Assembly: GCA_900175165.2 (NCBI GenBank)
Contig: FWWN02000670.1
Span: 32,371-96,370, forward strand
Direction of reading: 5' to 3'
From: Rhizomucor pusillus
Lineage: Eukaryota > Mucoromycota > Mucoromycetes > Mucorales > Lichtheimiaceae
Length of the DNA stretch: 64,000 nucleotides
In this document: piece by piece, positions 1 through 8,891 of the stretch
Layout of the letters: each line of letters opens with the position of its first letter
Position numbering within the stretch: position 1 is the first letter of the stretch
Notes under the pieces: generated by a model
What the model saw: only the letters and a program-made list of their open reading frames with translations
Databases searched by the model: none
What the model was told of the DNA's origin: nothing
Translations under genes and position numbers: made by a program

Positions 1-107
1 AGGCATACATATCAATGAAAGCTGATGTTTACGGGCCGAAAACTCATTGTATTTTGCATCATTTCCACGTTATCTGCGATCATTTCCTTCATTATCAATT
101 ATACCTT

Positions 108-470
108 GCCCACCACCCATATTTCCCCTTTTAGATTGACACCCACTCTGACTGGAGGTGGTGAGGGATGGTGCAAATAGCCGAGTCCAGAGAATAGTGG
201 TACAAGCTTTTGTTCCCGGTAGAGAGTCAACTTATTCTTATGGAATCAACGCAATAATTGTATGCACTTTATAATATTATTGAAAGGATTAATACGAAGC
301 AGATGTCTTTTATTTTGCTATACAGTATCTGAGTTATCCACGACTTGCATCTATGGGCATTGACAGTATTTGTGCCTGACATCACTCCACCGCCCTCTAA
401 ATTACCACTCACGGTGACTGGGGTGGTGCGAGAGAGGTGGTGCAAATAGAAGAGCCCAAAAATGTCTGGA
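108..470. repeat. Pair of imperfect direct repeats, about 80 bp each
   Basis: Two related segments lie at about 111-190 and 381-466. Both begin with a CCACC-type C-rich stretch, pass through a variant of CACTC..GACTGG, and end with GGTGGTGCAAATAG or GATGGTGCAAATAG followed by a purine-rich tail. Within each copy the CCACC and GGTGG blocks are complementary, so a short hairpin could form. The copies differ by substitutions and small indels. They could be remnants of a small non-autonomous element or a local tandem duplication. No long ORF in this stretch looks real. Confidence 0.45.
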
Positions 471-732
471 GGAATAAATTGCATTAAGTCTGCCTTTTTC
501 ATACAGTCTCTACAGAGGAGTAAGTTCTGCTCTACTTTATATATTGTATGATCATATTTGAGAGAATAGCATCAATGCAAGCGGAATAGCAATGCATCTC
601 CTCCTGGGGCAAAAGGAGTTCATTTGGGACGATGTGACATTTAAAAGGATATTGTCATCCTTTCTATTGTGGAAGTAGAAGAAAAAGGCGGCGAGTTACA
701 TATTTACATATACGATTTGTATCATGACACTA

Positions 733-1425
733 TTAGTTATTGATGCGCGCAAAACCAGGACGCTGAAGTTTTACTACAGGCATCGGGTTTTTGACTTCAT
801 TGGGCACGACCATTGTCTTTAAAGTCGATTTGATCTCTTTGACTTTGATACCACGGTACATGAGTTCGTCCAGACCGTCGTCGAACTCGCTGTTGGATCT
901 GGAGGCAATGTGCTCCGAGATTCCTTCGCCTGCCAACCATGTCAGTCTGGCAGGTAGATTTCTGGAAGAGGTTGATGATCGACTAGCACGAGGTGAGGTG
1001 GTGGTGGGCGGGCTTCCAGCTGCTGTGCTGTTACTCCTTGAACGGACAGCATCCACGCTAGGTTTTCTACCGCTGCTGCCACAACCACCTCTTCCTCCTC
1101 CTCCAAACAACGAGAGTACAGAGCTGGACCGTCGTTTCTGCTCCTTCTTTGTGCGTTCGGTGTGGATGATGGATGCGTTGCCTAGCGACAGCGAGGAAGC
1201 ACGTTTGCCGCTCGAGATCTGCACTGCAGCTGCAATCGCTGAAGACATGGACTCCATGGTGAGATCATCCAGTCTTTGCTGTTCCCTGGCTGCCGCTGCA
1301 AAGTATTCTTTGTCCGCCATGGTATTCCTCGGTGTTGCCGGTGGAGATGGAGTGTGTTCGCTGATTGTGGAAGCTGTTCCTGAGGTATATGATATGGTAT
1401 CTGAGAGCTCTGGATGCTGCTGCAT
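733..1425 (-). CDS. Hypothetical Ser/Thr-rich protein, 230 aa
   Basis: This is a single-exon reading frame starting at an ATG (1425-1423) just downstream of a CA-rich stretch. The protein has a Ser/Thr/Pro-rich N-terminus, an Ala-rich helix-like segment near residues 60-75, a Gly-rich patch (GGGGRGGCGSSGRK), several RS/SR dipeptides, and a charged C-terminal part (residues about 180-230) that contains LDELMYRGIKVKEIKSTLK. The C-terminal block has the most conserved look; the rest is probably disordered and rich in phosphorylation-type sites. I do not recognise a family. The frame has no stops and its composition is biased as in a real protein. The plus strand also carries an open frame over the same bases, which I take to be a shadow. 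No partner gene suggests a role. Confidence 0.6.
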   Translation of the reverse strand: MQQHPELSDTISYTSGTASTISEHTPSPPATPRNTMADKEYFAAAAREQQRLDDLTMESMSSAIAAAVQISSGKRASSLSLGNASIIHTERTKKEQKRRSSSVLSLFGGGGRGGCGSSGRKPSVDAVRSRSNSTAAGSPPTTTSPRASRSSTSSRNLPARLTWLAGEGISEHIASRSNSEFDDGLDELMYRGIKVKEIKSTLKTMVVPNEVKNPMPVVKLQRPGFARINN

Positions 1426-2237
1426 TGTGTGTGTGGAGGAAGAAGGGACAAGAAGAGAAAAAGAGTAATACTAAAGATGGGTTGTTGCAGCTTAAAAAAT
1501 GATGTGTAACATCGCGCGACAAGAACTCTGTCGCACACACGACGATGCAGACCCGCTTTTCACAAAGGAGCGGGAGATCGCTGTGGTGTCTGACAATTTG
1601 CATGCATCCCTCCTGTAGCATCACATGCTGTGAGACTGCACATGTCGTATATTGCTCAGGCACATCGGTCAGTGCACATCTTTTCCCTGAAGCGTAGTCG
1701 TTAAAACCTTCATAATTAGCGTCAATAAATATATCATGCCAATAAATGTATACATAGTCAGCTGATGCAATCTCTCGTCACAATATGCATAAGTAGTCAG
1801 TCTGACGCTGTCAGTGGACTAAATCTGTCTTTGACAGTCTGGATGTGAGTTGTTTCTTCAATGATCACTTGATAGAAATCAAACAAGCTGCCAAGTTATA
1901 ACATATATATAAACGTGATTCGTGAACTTGATAGGTTTAGTTTGCTTCAATTAATTGTTTTATTCACCAATTCGTCCATTTGATGTGATCTTTCCTATCG
2001 GTGGGTAACAATAAGGATAGAATATTGTACAGTGGGGAAGAAGAGAAGGTTATTTTAGATCACCGCAAGGCCCAACTGTCGGTTACAAAATAAGGGGTGA
2101 GGAGGTGATCAGCGCAGTGATTGTAATAAGAGGAAATCACATAAACAATGTAATTATGTGACGATCTTTAGGAATGATTCTCTTCTTCTTCCCCCTTTCA
2201 TTTTGCTAAATTCTGCGTATCCACAGACGGAACGAAC
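1426..2237. other. Intergenic, no gene seen
   Basis: AT-rich spacer between two divergently oriented genes, so it should hold the promoters of both. Open frames here are short and lack family resemblance. Confidence 0.5.
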
Positions 2238-3151
2238 ATGCATGGTCAATACTTCAAGGACGGTTTATATTACAAGGAAGCCGATGCAAAATCACAAAGA
2301 AGCTACATTGAGCTAGGTACTTGCTGTAGATTTCTTCTCCTCACTGCTTCACAACTCACAGTTTGCATTTATGCAATAAGAAAAAAGAAAATCTTGTAGC
2401 CACAAATTCTGCTGCATATGCTGCCCTTGTCTGCCAATGTGGATGCGGTACCTATGTTGCTTTGGTATCATTGTCATCCTTGGCCTGGCTGTGGCTGCAA
2501 TCGTCATGGCTGCAACGTTCAAATTGCCGCAGGTCGACTTTAACGGGGTCACCGACGACCCCAACGGACTACCACGTTTCCAGAAAACCAACAATTCATC
2601 TACCTCCTTCCAAATTCACGTGGGACTTAAATTCGGTGTAGTCAATCCTAACCTGGAAAGCGTTACTTTTGAGAACGTCAAGGCAACGGCAAGTACAAAA
2701 AAGTAGCAGCAATGCAACCTATGCGATCAATTGTTCCTGACGGAAAGTACAACCACCTTTTTTTAGGCTTTCTATCCTACGGATCCTACATTGCCAGTAG
2801 GAGGTGGCGATCTTTCTGGGTTGCACATTGGCTCCTACACGACTACAAACTTTACATTTCCTTTCCACCTGGACTATGATTCTTCTCGAGATAACGGCAT
2901 GGCTATGCTGTTGGATATTAGCAAAAAGTGCGGCCTTACGGGCGGACAGAAACAGGATCTCACTGTCAACTATATCCTCACACCAACGATCCGCATTGTT
3001 GGATTTCCATTCTCGATTAATATCAAGAACTCGGCAACGTTTCCTTGTCCAATTGAGGTAAGGCTTAATTTCGTCATTAAACGGCAAACGTCAATGCTTG
3101 TTTCTAACAACGACGTGCTCTTAGAATGGTCAGTTGAACGTTCCTTTCTAG
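2238..3151 (+). CDS. LEA-2 / Hin1-like membrane protein
   Basis: Exons 2238-2316, 2381-2688, 2767-3057 and 3125-3151 join to a 234-aa protein. A basic stretch near residues 28-35 is followed by a Cys cluster (CCICCPC, residues 37-43) and one transmembrane helix (about 52-70). The rest is a LEA type 2 beta-sandwich with the usual landmarks ENVKATAFYP and, near the end, FPCPIENGQLNVPF. Fungal relatives are single-pass membrane proteins with the domain outside or in a lumen, and the Cys cluster may be palmitoylated (inference). Intron 2 (2689-2766) starts GCAAGT, a GC-AG intron: only this donor keeps VKAT|AFYP in frame. The first intron (2317-2380) was placed by frame and is the least certain. 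The biochemical role is not established; stress or lipid-related roles are proposed for the family. Confidence 0.8.
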
Positions 3152-3307
3152 CATTGTATGTAGTTCTATGTTAATAAATCTGTTGTGTTTTTGCTTTATG
3201 CTCCTTTTTGCCGTCGCACAAGGCGTCGCGTAAAATTTTAAGCCGATCTCTTTATCTCTCTCACGCGGCAGTTTCACACGCGCTTTGTCTTTTCGAAAAC
3301 TGCCAAC

Positions 3308-4113
3308 ATGACCACCGAGCATTTGACTGAGAACTGCATTTTCTGCAAAATCATTAGGCAAGTTGACCTTTCTCTGCAACAACCAGGGGGTAAGGAAATC
3401 TTGTAGCTAACTTTTGCGCGCGTCATGTCCAGAGGCGAGATTCCTTCTCACAAGGTTGCCGAAACCGACAAAAGGTGAGGCTATATACAACGCTTAAGTT
3501 CATCGTTTTTACATTTTCTGAACTTATTATAGCTATGCATTCTTGGATATCAACCCCTTGAGCGAAGGTCACATGGTGAGTAGAACAAATCCTTCTCATT
3601 TGACACGTTCAATTTCCTAAACTCACTTGTTTCGCATAATGGCAGCTCGTTATTCCCAAGTGTAAGATCGAATAATGTCTTTTTCAAAATCGTAAATTAG
3701 AGTGATGACGTAACAATGAATGCTGTAGACCACGCCGAGTTTTTCCACCAGGTTCCTGACGAATACCTGGCCGACATCTTGCCTCTTGCGCGCAAGTGCG
3801 CTCTTGCAAGCGGCCTCGGTGAAGGTCAATACAACCTGCTTCAGGTAAGGAGAGTATCTGAGACTTTAATCCGCTTACATGCTAACCCGGCTGGATTAGA
3901 ACAATGGCCCCATGGCTCATCAGGTAACAACGCTGCGACATATATCAGTATAACAGCGCAGTAACCTGGGCTTAATAGGTCGTTCCGCACGTCCATTTCC
4001 ACATCATTCCTAAACCGAACCCTGAGCAAGGTCTCAAGGTTGGATGGCCTCAGCAGCAAGTTACACAGGATCAGCTCAAGGCCATCTTGCAACGCATCAA
4101 AGAGAAGCTTTAA
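3308..4113 (+). CDS. HNT1: HIT family nucleotide hydrolase (HINT/Hnt1-like)
   Basis: Seven exons (3308-3357, 3433-3474, 3533-3575, 3646-3661, 3729-3844, 3900-3923, 3979-4113) encode 141 aa. The order of motifs is that of a HINT adenosine 5'-monophosphoramidase: CIFCKIIRGEIP at the N-terminus, SYAFLDINPLSEGHMLVIPKYH, the NNGPMAHQVVPHVHFHIIP block with the histidine triad at His101, His103 and His105, and a short C-terminal helix. The enzyme hydrolyses AMP-lysine and related phosphoramidates in cytosol or nucleus. Exon 4 is only 16 nt and exon 6 only 24 nt. Intron 1 (3358-3432) begins GCAAGT and is a GC-AG intron; a GT donor two bases further on would break the KIIRGEIP frame. Length matches the family (about 125-160 aa). 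Confidence 0.93.
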
Positions 4114-4490
4114 ACTCTTCCTTTATATCCAAATGTGCATTTTTGACACAATACATCAACGTCTTGGGTTTTTCCTACTTCTTTTATCTTCTTTCTCAAG
4201 TTGAGATAAGCACAGCGTGCTTCTTTCAATGAAAAAGGTTGTATCTGTGTCTATTTGAGAATAGCAGCTACAATGATGAACTTTATCGTTCGTTTTGATC
4301 TGGGTACATCGGGAGACGCAGGAAAGAAGCAGAGATTTTTTGAGTCAGTTGTTGTTTAGTGACATTGATTTCCGCTCGGAGAAACTTCGGCCCAATCTGA
4401 AACTGTATATTCCGCATAAAAAGAGAGAACCCTAACAACTTTCGCGCGACAGCAGCTTTTCTTCCTGTCAAAAAAAAAAAGAAAAAAAAC

Positions 4491-4946
4491 ATGCCTATCG
4501 TTTACACTGATCCTACGCTCTCAAACGTGCACTCCCTCGCCGTTGCTGCGAACGGTATCTTTGCAGGTCTGGGTGTCAGCATCAACTTCGTCGTGATACC
4601 GGTGCTGCGAGCACTTGGCTATCCAGCAAAGGGTTGGGCTGTCACGTACGACCGCGGAAAATACGTTGCTATCAGCACAATTCTCGTCTCGTCGATATCG
4701 CACTTCTACCTGTATCACAAAACCGGTCAATCAAGAGCGCTTTACTGCGGACTCCTCTCGCTCGTCAGCGCGCCTTACACGGCGCTCGCCATGAAACCAA
4801 CAAACACGCGCCTGCAAGAACTTGAAAAGTCCAAGGTCAACGTCAATATGAACGAATCCCAAGCACTTATCGAGAAGTGGAACATGCTGCAGTGGTTCAG
4901 AACCATTGTTGGAAATGCTGCCTTTGCCTTGGCTCTCATTGAATAA
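4491..4946 (+). CDS. DUF1772 (anthrone oxygenase-like) membrane protein
   Basis: This intronless 151-aa protein has about four hydrophobic segments (near residues 14-40, 58-75, 82-100 and 132-149), the usual size and topology of DUF1772 proteins. Typical features are Asn in the first helix region, a VPALR-like turn (VIPVLRALG) and NTRLQELEKS followed by a helix ending EKWNMLQWFRTIVG. A few relatives act as anthrone oxygenases in polyketide pathways, but no polyketide genes are nearby, so no reaction is assigned. The ATG sits directly after an A-rich leader (4468-4490), a favourable fungal start context. Downstream, AATAAA-like signals occur near 4965. Confidence 0.75.
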   Translation: MPIVYTDPTLSNVHSLAVAANGIFAGLGVSINFVVIPVLRALGYPAKGWAVTYDRGKYVAISTILVSSISHFYLYHKTGQSRALYCGLLSLVSAPYTALAMKPTNTRLQELEKSKVNVNMNESQALIEKWNMLQWFRTIVGNAAFALALIE

Positions 4947-6531
4947 ACTACTGTATGCCATGTAAATAAATATTTGTTTAAACAATAAGTTCACCAACAA
5001 TAAGGATTTCGCGCTTCGTACGTAACAACCGTACCTTTTAATCTCCCACAATTAGATTGCTGTTACCGTGAAAGGAAACGTTCACGAGGATTAATAAGCT
5101 TCCTACAATACCAAGTTTCATCTTCAGTGAGAGTAAGGATCCGAGTATTCGGAGACAGATAAAGGGATCGATGGACGTTGAGAGCATGGGGGAGGTGGGC
5201 GGGAGAACCATTTGATCCAAAAGCAATTTACATTCCTGCATGTGAGACCGGTTTTTATCATATTTTGGAAACCGGACTGAATTAATGTCAGACGTAACAT
5301 AACGTATCTGTTATTTCCATTTTGGCGGGAATGACTTAACTATGTCTAACAAGTATCTTGTTGAGAATAAGTGTTGTCGAGTGAGCGGTTATTATCAGTT
5401 TGATGCTTGCAATTACCGCTCAGTAGTCTCTAGGCGCATCGATGCAGGGGTGTGATCTACACATATATTTTGCTAAAACCGAGTTTGCGTTTGTCAGAAT
5501 CAGCAGCAGACTTTAAATCTACAAAAGTTATGATCTATTTCGGTATTTAGTTACATAACTCGACGACGACATCGCTGTAGCGGCTTGATGATGCTATATC
5601 AAAGTACTCATCCCGAAATCCAACATTTGTCAGTCTAAGAGTAAATAACATACCGTCATAGCAACTGTCTCCGCTTACTTCATTAATCTGTTTGCATAAT
5701 ATCCTCAATATGACGATACACCGCCTTTGATCTAGCAATGGACAGTTAGAAATGATAGAAGCCGTGTGATCATTTTCATTCAATGGCTTTGCTCTATATC
5801 CATTTGCTTCATTGATCATGTACGGCTGCATTTACTGTCGAATTTAAGCTGGAAAGAAGGATCCCGTCAAAAACTGCGGTTAGATAAATGCAGGTTTGGT
5901 ATATGCATAAACCGAGAATGCCGCTAGTATGCTTTTCGGAAGTTACGCACGGTACTTGCAGTTTGCTGCTCAACATGCATTGTAGCCACGGCATCGAAAT
6001 TTGCACACGGTGGCGGCAAGCAAGTTTGTCTGAATCAGTTGGTAAAAATGGTAGCAATTCAATCTATTTCAAAATCTCTGACTTCATCTGCAATGTTCAA
6101 GAGAGCAAAACAAGTCTTACGAAAACGTCACTCGAAAACGTATGTATCCTCAGCATGTTTCTAAAAAGAACCTCTGTGCGAAACCCTGAAAGAGAATCAT
6201 GCAGAATGATCTTGTCTGTGCAGACTTGCTATCAAACATTTGATCGTTTTGATGCCAAGCAGAATTACATGGAAACGAATTGCAAATACTTTTCTGAAGA
6301 TTTACGTCTGTGACGATCTTCAATGATTTAGATCGCTTGATTCTGTACTTGAGCAAGGTAATTATTGCATTTACAAGCCAACTGTTGTTGATCTTTGCAA
6401 TTCAGGCAGAGTTACTCCAATGGTTGGATCTGTCACTATGCATGCAGGAGGAATCTTTTCCAGCTGTAAAGAACAATGCCATTATGCGCCATCATTTATG
6501 CGCCGGTACAATCGCCCGGCCGGGCATCCTC
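4947..6531. other. Intergenic, AT-rich, no gene seen
   Basis: About 1.6 kb with only short frames on either strand (the longest about 140 codons, at 5888-6313) and no recognisable family, splice-consistent frame or codon bias. The right part is the upstream region of the Kex2-repeat precursor. Confidence 0.5.
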
Positions 6532-6538
6532 TATAAAA
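6532..6538 (+). promoter_or_regulatory. TATA box of the repeat-precursor gene
   Basis: TATAAAA lies 51-57 bp before the ATG at 6589. This spacing favours the ATG at 6589 over in-frame ATGs at 6553 and further upstream, which would fall near or before the transcription start. Confidence 0.6.
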
Positions 6539-6588
6539 GAACTCGGTTATCAATGGCAGTGAGGGATTTCAGCATCGTCAAGCCTATT

Positions 6589-8547
6589 ATGAAACTTTGC
6601 CCCATTGCTTTTGCTATTGTTGCCTTGGCTGCATCACTCAGCGAGGCAGCTCCCGCTGTGCCGCCTGCCGAGAAGCGTGGGTTTTTTCTCAAGCGCGACC
6701 TGCTAGGTCTTGGTAATCTCGGTAAAAAAATAGCCAAACAGGCACCTTGCCCAGTCAACCTTGCCATGTGCTTAGCTGACGGTGTTGAAGATATTCTTCC
6801 AGTCGAAAACAAAGCTCCCTCCGCGTTTAGAAAACGCCAGGTGCCTCCGGTGCCGCAGCCGCCTGCTGTGCCTCCTACACCAGAGGTTCCTCCTACACCT
6901 CCTACTCCAGATGTGCCTGCTGCACCTGATGTGCCTGCTACTCCTCCAGCACCCGAAGCACCACAGCCTCTAGCTCCAGCTCCGGCTCCAGCTCCGGCTC
7001 CTCCAGCTCCAGCTCCAGCTCCCCCAGCGCCAGCTCCCCCCGCCTCCGGAGATGGAGGTGGCGGCCTACCCATTGTAGGTTCTCTTTTATGCAACCTTGG
7101 CCTTTGCCTTGAGGAAAACGACCCGAACGCACCTGCTCAAGATAACCAGGAGCAGCTTTTGAAGCGCCAATACAACGGTGATTGGGTCAACTGCGAACAT
7201 GGTCCTTACGAAGACTCTGACTACTGCGATGAAATCACCCTGAAGAAGCGTCAAAATTTGCCTTCCCTTCCCCTTCCTGAAATTCCCATTCCCGAGCTTC
7301 CCCCACTTCCTGAACTTCCCGTTCCTAATATTCCCAGTGATATCGCCAATGGTGCCGGCATGAAGAAGCGTCAACACTTCCCTGGCAACGGCTGGAACGG
7401 TGATCACATCGACTGCGAAGACGGACCTTACGAAGACTCGGATTACTGCGATGAAATTACTAAGAAGAAGCGAGATTTTTTGCCGGACCTTCCTGACCTT
7501 GGCGATATTGAGGAGCTCCCCGAAGACCTCGGAGATGGACTTGGTCTCGGTGACTTGCTAGATGGTATCACCATGAAGAAGCGTCAAGACTTCCCTGGCG
7601 ACGGCTGGAACGGCGACTACATCGATTGCGAGCACGGACCTTACGAAGATTCGGATTACTGTGATGAAATCACTTTAAAGAAGCGAGGTCTTTTGCCTAA
7701 CCTTCCTTTGCCCCTCGATAAGCTTCCTCTTGGGGGTTTGCTCGGTGGTATCACTAAATACTCTCAATCTGGCGAGAAGCAGACGGTGCAAAAACGTCAA
7801 GAGTTCCCTGACTTCCCTGACGGCGATTTCATCGACTGCGAACACGGCCCTTACGAAGACTCTGACTACTGCGATGAAATCACCTTGAAGAAACGTCAAG
7901 CACCTGCACCTCCAAGTATTCCAGATGGCGACGACGATATTTGCGAGCACGGTCCATACGAAGACTCTGACTACTGCGATGAAATCACCTTGAAGAAGCG
8001 TCAGGCACCTGCACCTCCCAGTATTCCAGATGGCGACGACGATATTTGCGAGCACGGTCCGTACGAAGACTCTGACTACTGCGACGAAATCACTCTCCAG
8101 AAGCGCCAAGGTTTCCCTAACGGTCAATGGAACAACGAAGGCGGTGACGGCTGGGACGGTGAAGAAATTGACTGCGAACATGGTCCTTACGAAGACTCTG
8201 ACTACTGCGATGAAATCACCTTGAAGAAACGTCAAGCACCTGCACCTCCTAGTATTCCAGACGGCGACGACGACATTTGCGAGCACGGTCCATATGAAGA
8301 CTCTGACTACTGCGACGAAATCACCCTCCAGAAGCGCCAAGATCATCATCCTAGCACAAAGGAACTATGTGAACATGGTGAGCACGAAGACTCTGATTTT
8401 TGCGATGAAATCACCTTGAAGAAGCGTGATGATGATGATGAGGAAGAGGAGGAGGACGAGGATGGCGTCGATGACAGTGCCGGAGGTGACGCTGGTTACG
8501 ACTGTGAAATTAACGATGAAGATGGTATAGACTGCGAATACAACTAG
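6589..8547 (+). CDS. Secreted Kex2-processed repeat protein (KEP-like precursor)
   Basis: The protein has 652 aa and no introns. Residues 1-20 form a signal peptide (MKLCPIAFAIVALAASLSEA). A first part has two short C-x(n)-C loops and a long Pro/Ala-rich linker. From about residue 190 to the end it carries nine units with the core CEHGPYEDSDYC (Cys-10 residues-Cys) followed by DEIT and then K/Q-K-R. In all, 16 Lys-Arg sites are visible, 11 of them followed by Gln. Kex2 cutting at KR, Kex1 trimming and N-terminal pyroglutamate formation would release a family of acidic peptides, each with one possible disulfide loop (inference). Unit 9 is degenerate (CEHGEHEDSDFC), and the tail is strongly acidic. 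This is the architecture of fungal KEP proteins, which include mating pheromones, some RiPP precursors and putative signals. No tailoring enzyme lies next to it, so a RiPP is not supported. An in-frame start at 6553 is the main alternative. Confidence 0.85.
   Translation: MKLCPIAFAIVALAASLSEAAPAVPPAEKRGFFLKRDLLGLGNLGKKIAKQAPCPVNLAMCLADGVEDILPVENKAPSAFRKRQVPPVPQPPAVPPTPEVPPTPPTPDVPAAPDVPATPPAPEAPQPLAPAPAPAPAPPAPAPAPPAPAPPASGDGGGGLPIVGSLLCNLGLCLEENDPNAPAQDNQEQLLKRQYNGDWVNCEHGPYEDSDYCDEITLKKRQNLPSLPLPEIPIPELPPLPELPVPNIPSDIANGAGMKKRQHFPGNGWNGDHIDCEDGPYEDSDYCDEITKKKRDFLPDLPDLGDIEELPEDLGDGLGLGDLLDGITMKKRQDFPGDGWNGDYIDCEHGPYEDSDYCDEITLKKRGLLPNLPLPLDKLPLGGLLGGITKYSQSGEKQTVQKRQEFPDFPDGDFIDCEHGPYEDSDYCDEITLKKRQAPAPPSIPDGDDDICEHGPYEDSDYCDEITLKKRQAPAPPSIPDGDDDICEHGPYEDSDYCDEITLQKRQGFPNGQWNNEGGDGWDGEEIDCEHGPYEDSDYCDEITLKKRQAPAPPSIPDGDDDICEHGPYEDSDYCDEITLQKRQDHHPSTKELCEHGEHEDSDFCDEITLKKRDDDDEEEEEDEDGVDDSAGGDAGYDCEINDEDGIDCEYN
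7897..8337 (+). repeat. 105-bp coding repeats in the precursor gene
   Basis: Units at 7897-8001, 8002-8106 and 8233-8337 encode the same 35-residue block starting QAPAPPSIPDGDDD and differ at only a few silent or single positions (LKKR versus LQKR endings). The first two are in direct tandem; the third is separated by a longer unit. Their near identity points to recent duplication or gene conversion. Confidence 0.85.
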
Positions 8548-8891
8548 ACATCCAACGCACACATCAAGTATCCGATCATATTTTCGCGCTAATCGGTCTT
8601 GAAAGTACTATATCTGAATCATTACAACATTTCATATCCTTAGCAATCGTTTATTTGTTTATTTTGATATCAGCAAATAAACTTAAAGTTATACGTCGTG
8701 GTTAAATTTAATATTTTTTGGTTTTTGATGGCTCCAATTAAGAAAAACTTCAGCGGTATTGGCTTTTCATTGGTATTCAGGATGAGAATGCAGAGTGCTT
8801 GCAAAAAGAATACATGTGCTTGTAATAAACTAACCTCTAAGAATCAGTAAATGTGATCAAAAGTAGAAAATAATAATAAACAATGGAATGC
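8548..8891. other. Convergent 3' intergenic spacer
   Basis: AT-rich 344-bp spacer between two converging genes, with AATAAA-type elements near 8677 and 8824 and on the reverse strand near 8875. No frame of interest. Confidence 0.5.

Noticed and set aside
6553..6588. Earlier in-frame start for the repeat precursor
   Set aside because: It is only 15 bp after the TATA box and would put a charged stretch before the signal peptide.
7897..8337. Regularly spaced repeats that might look like a CRISPR array
   Set aside because: Units are in-frame coding repeats without unique spacers, in a eukaryotic gene.
7675..8349. Long minus-strand ORF (224 codons) antisense to the repeat precursor
   Set aside because: It is a periodic shadow of the repeated coding units; the plus strand has a signal peptide, TATA box and conserved Cys/KR pattern.
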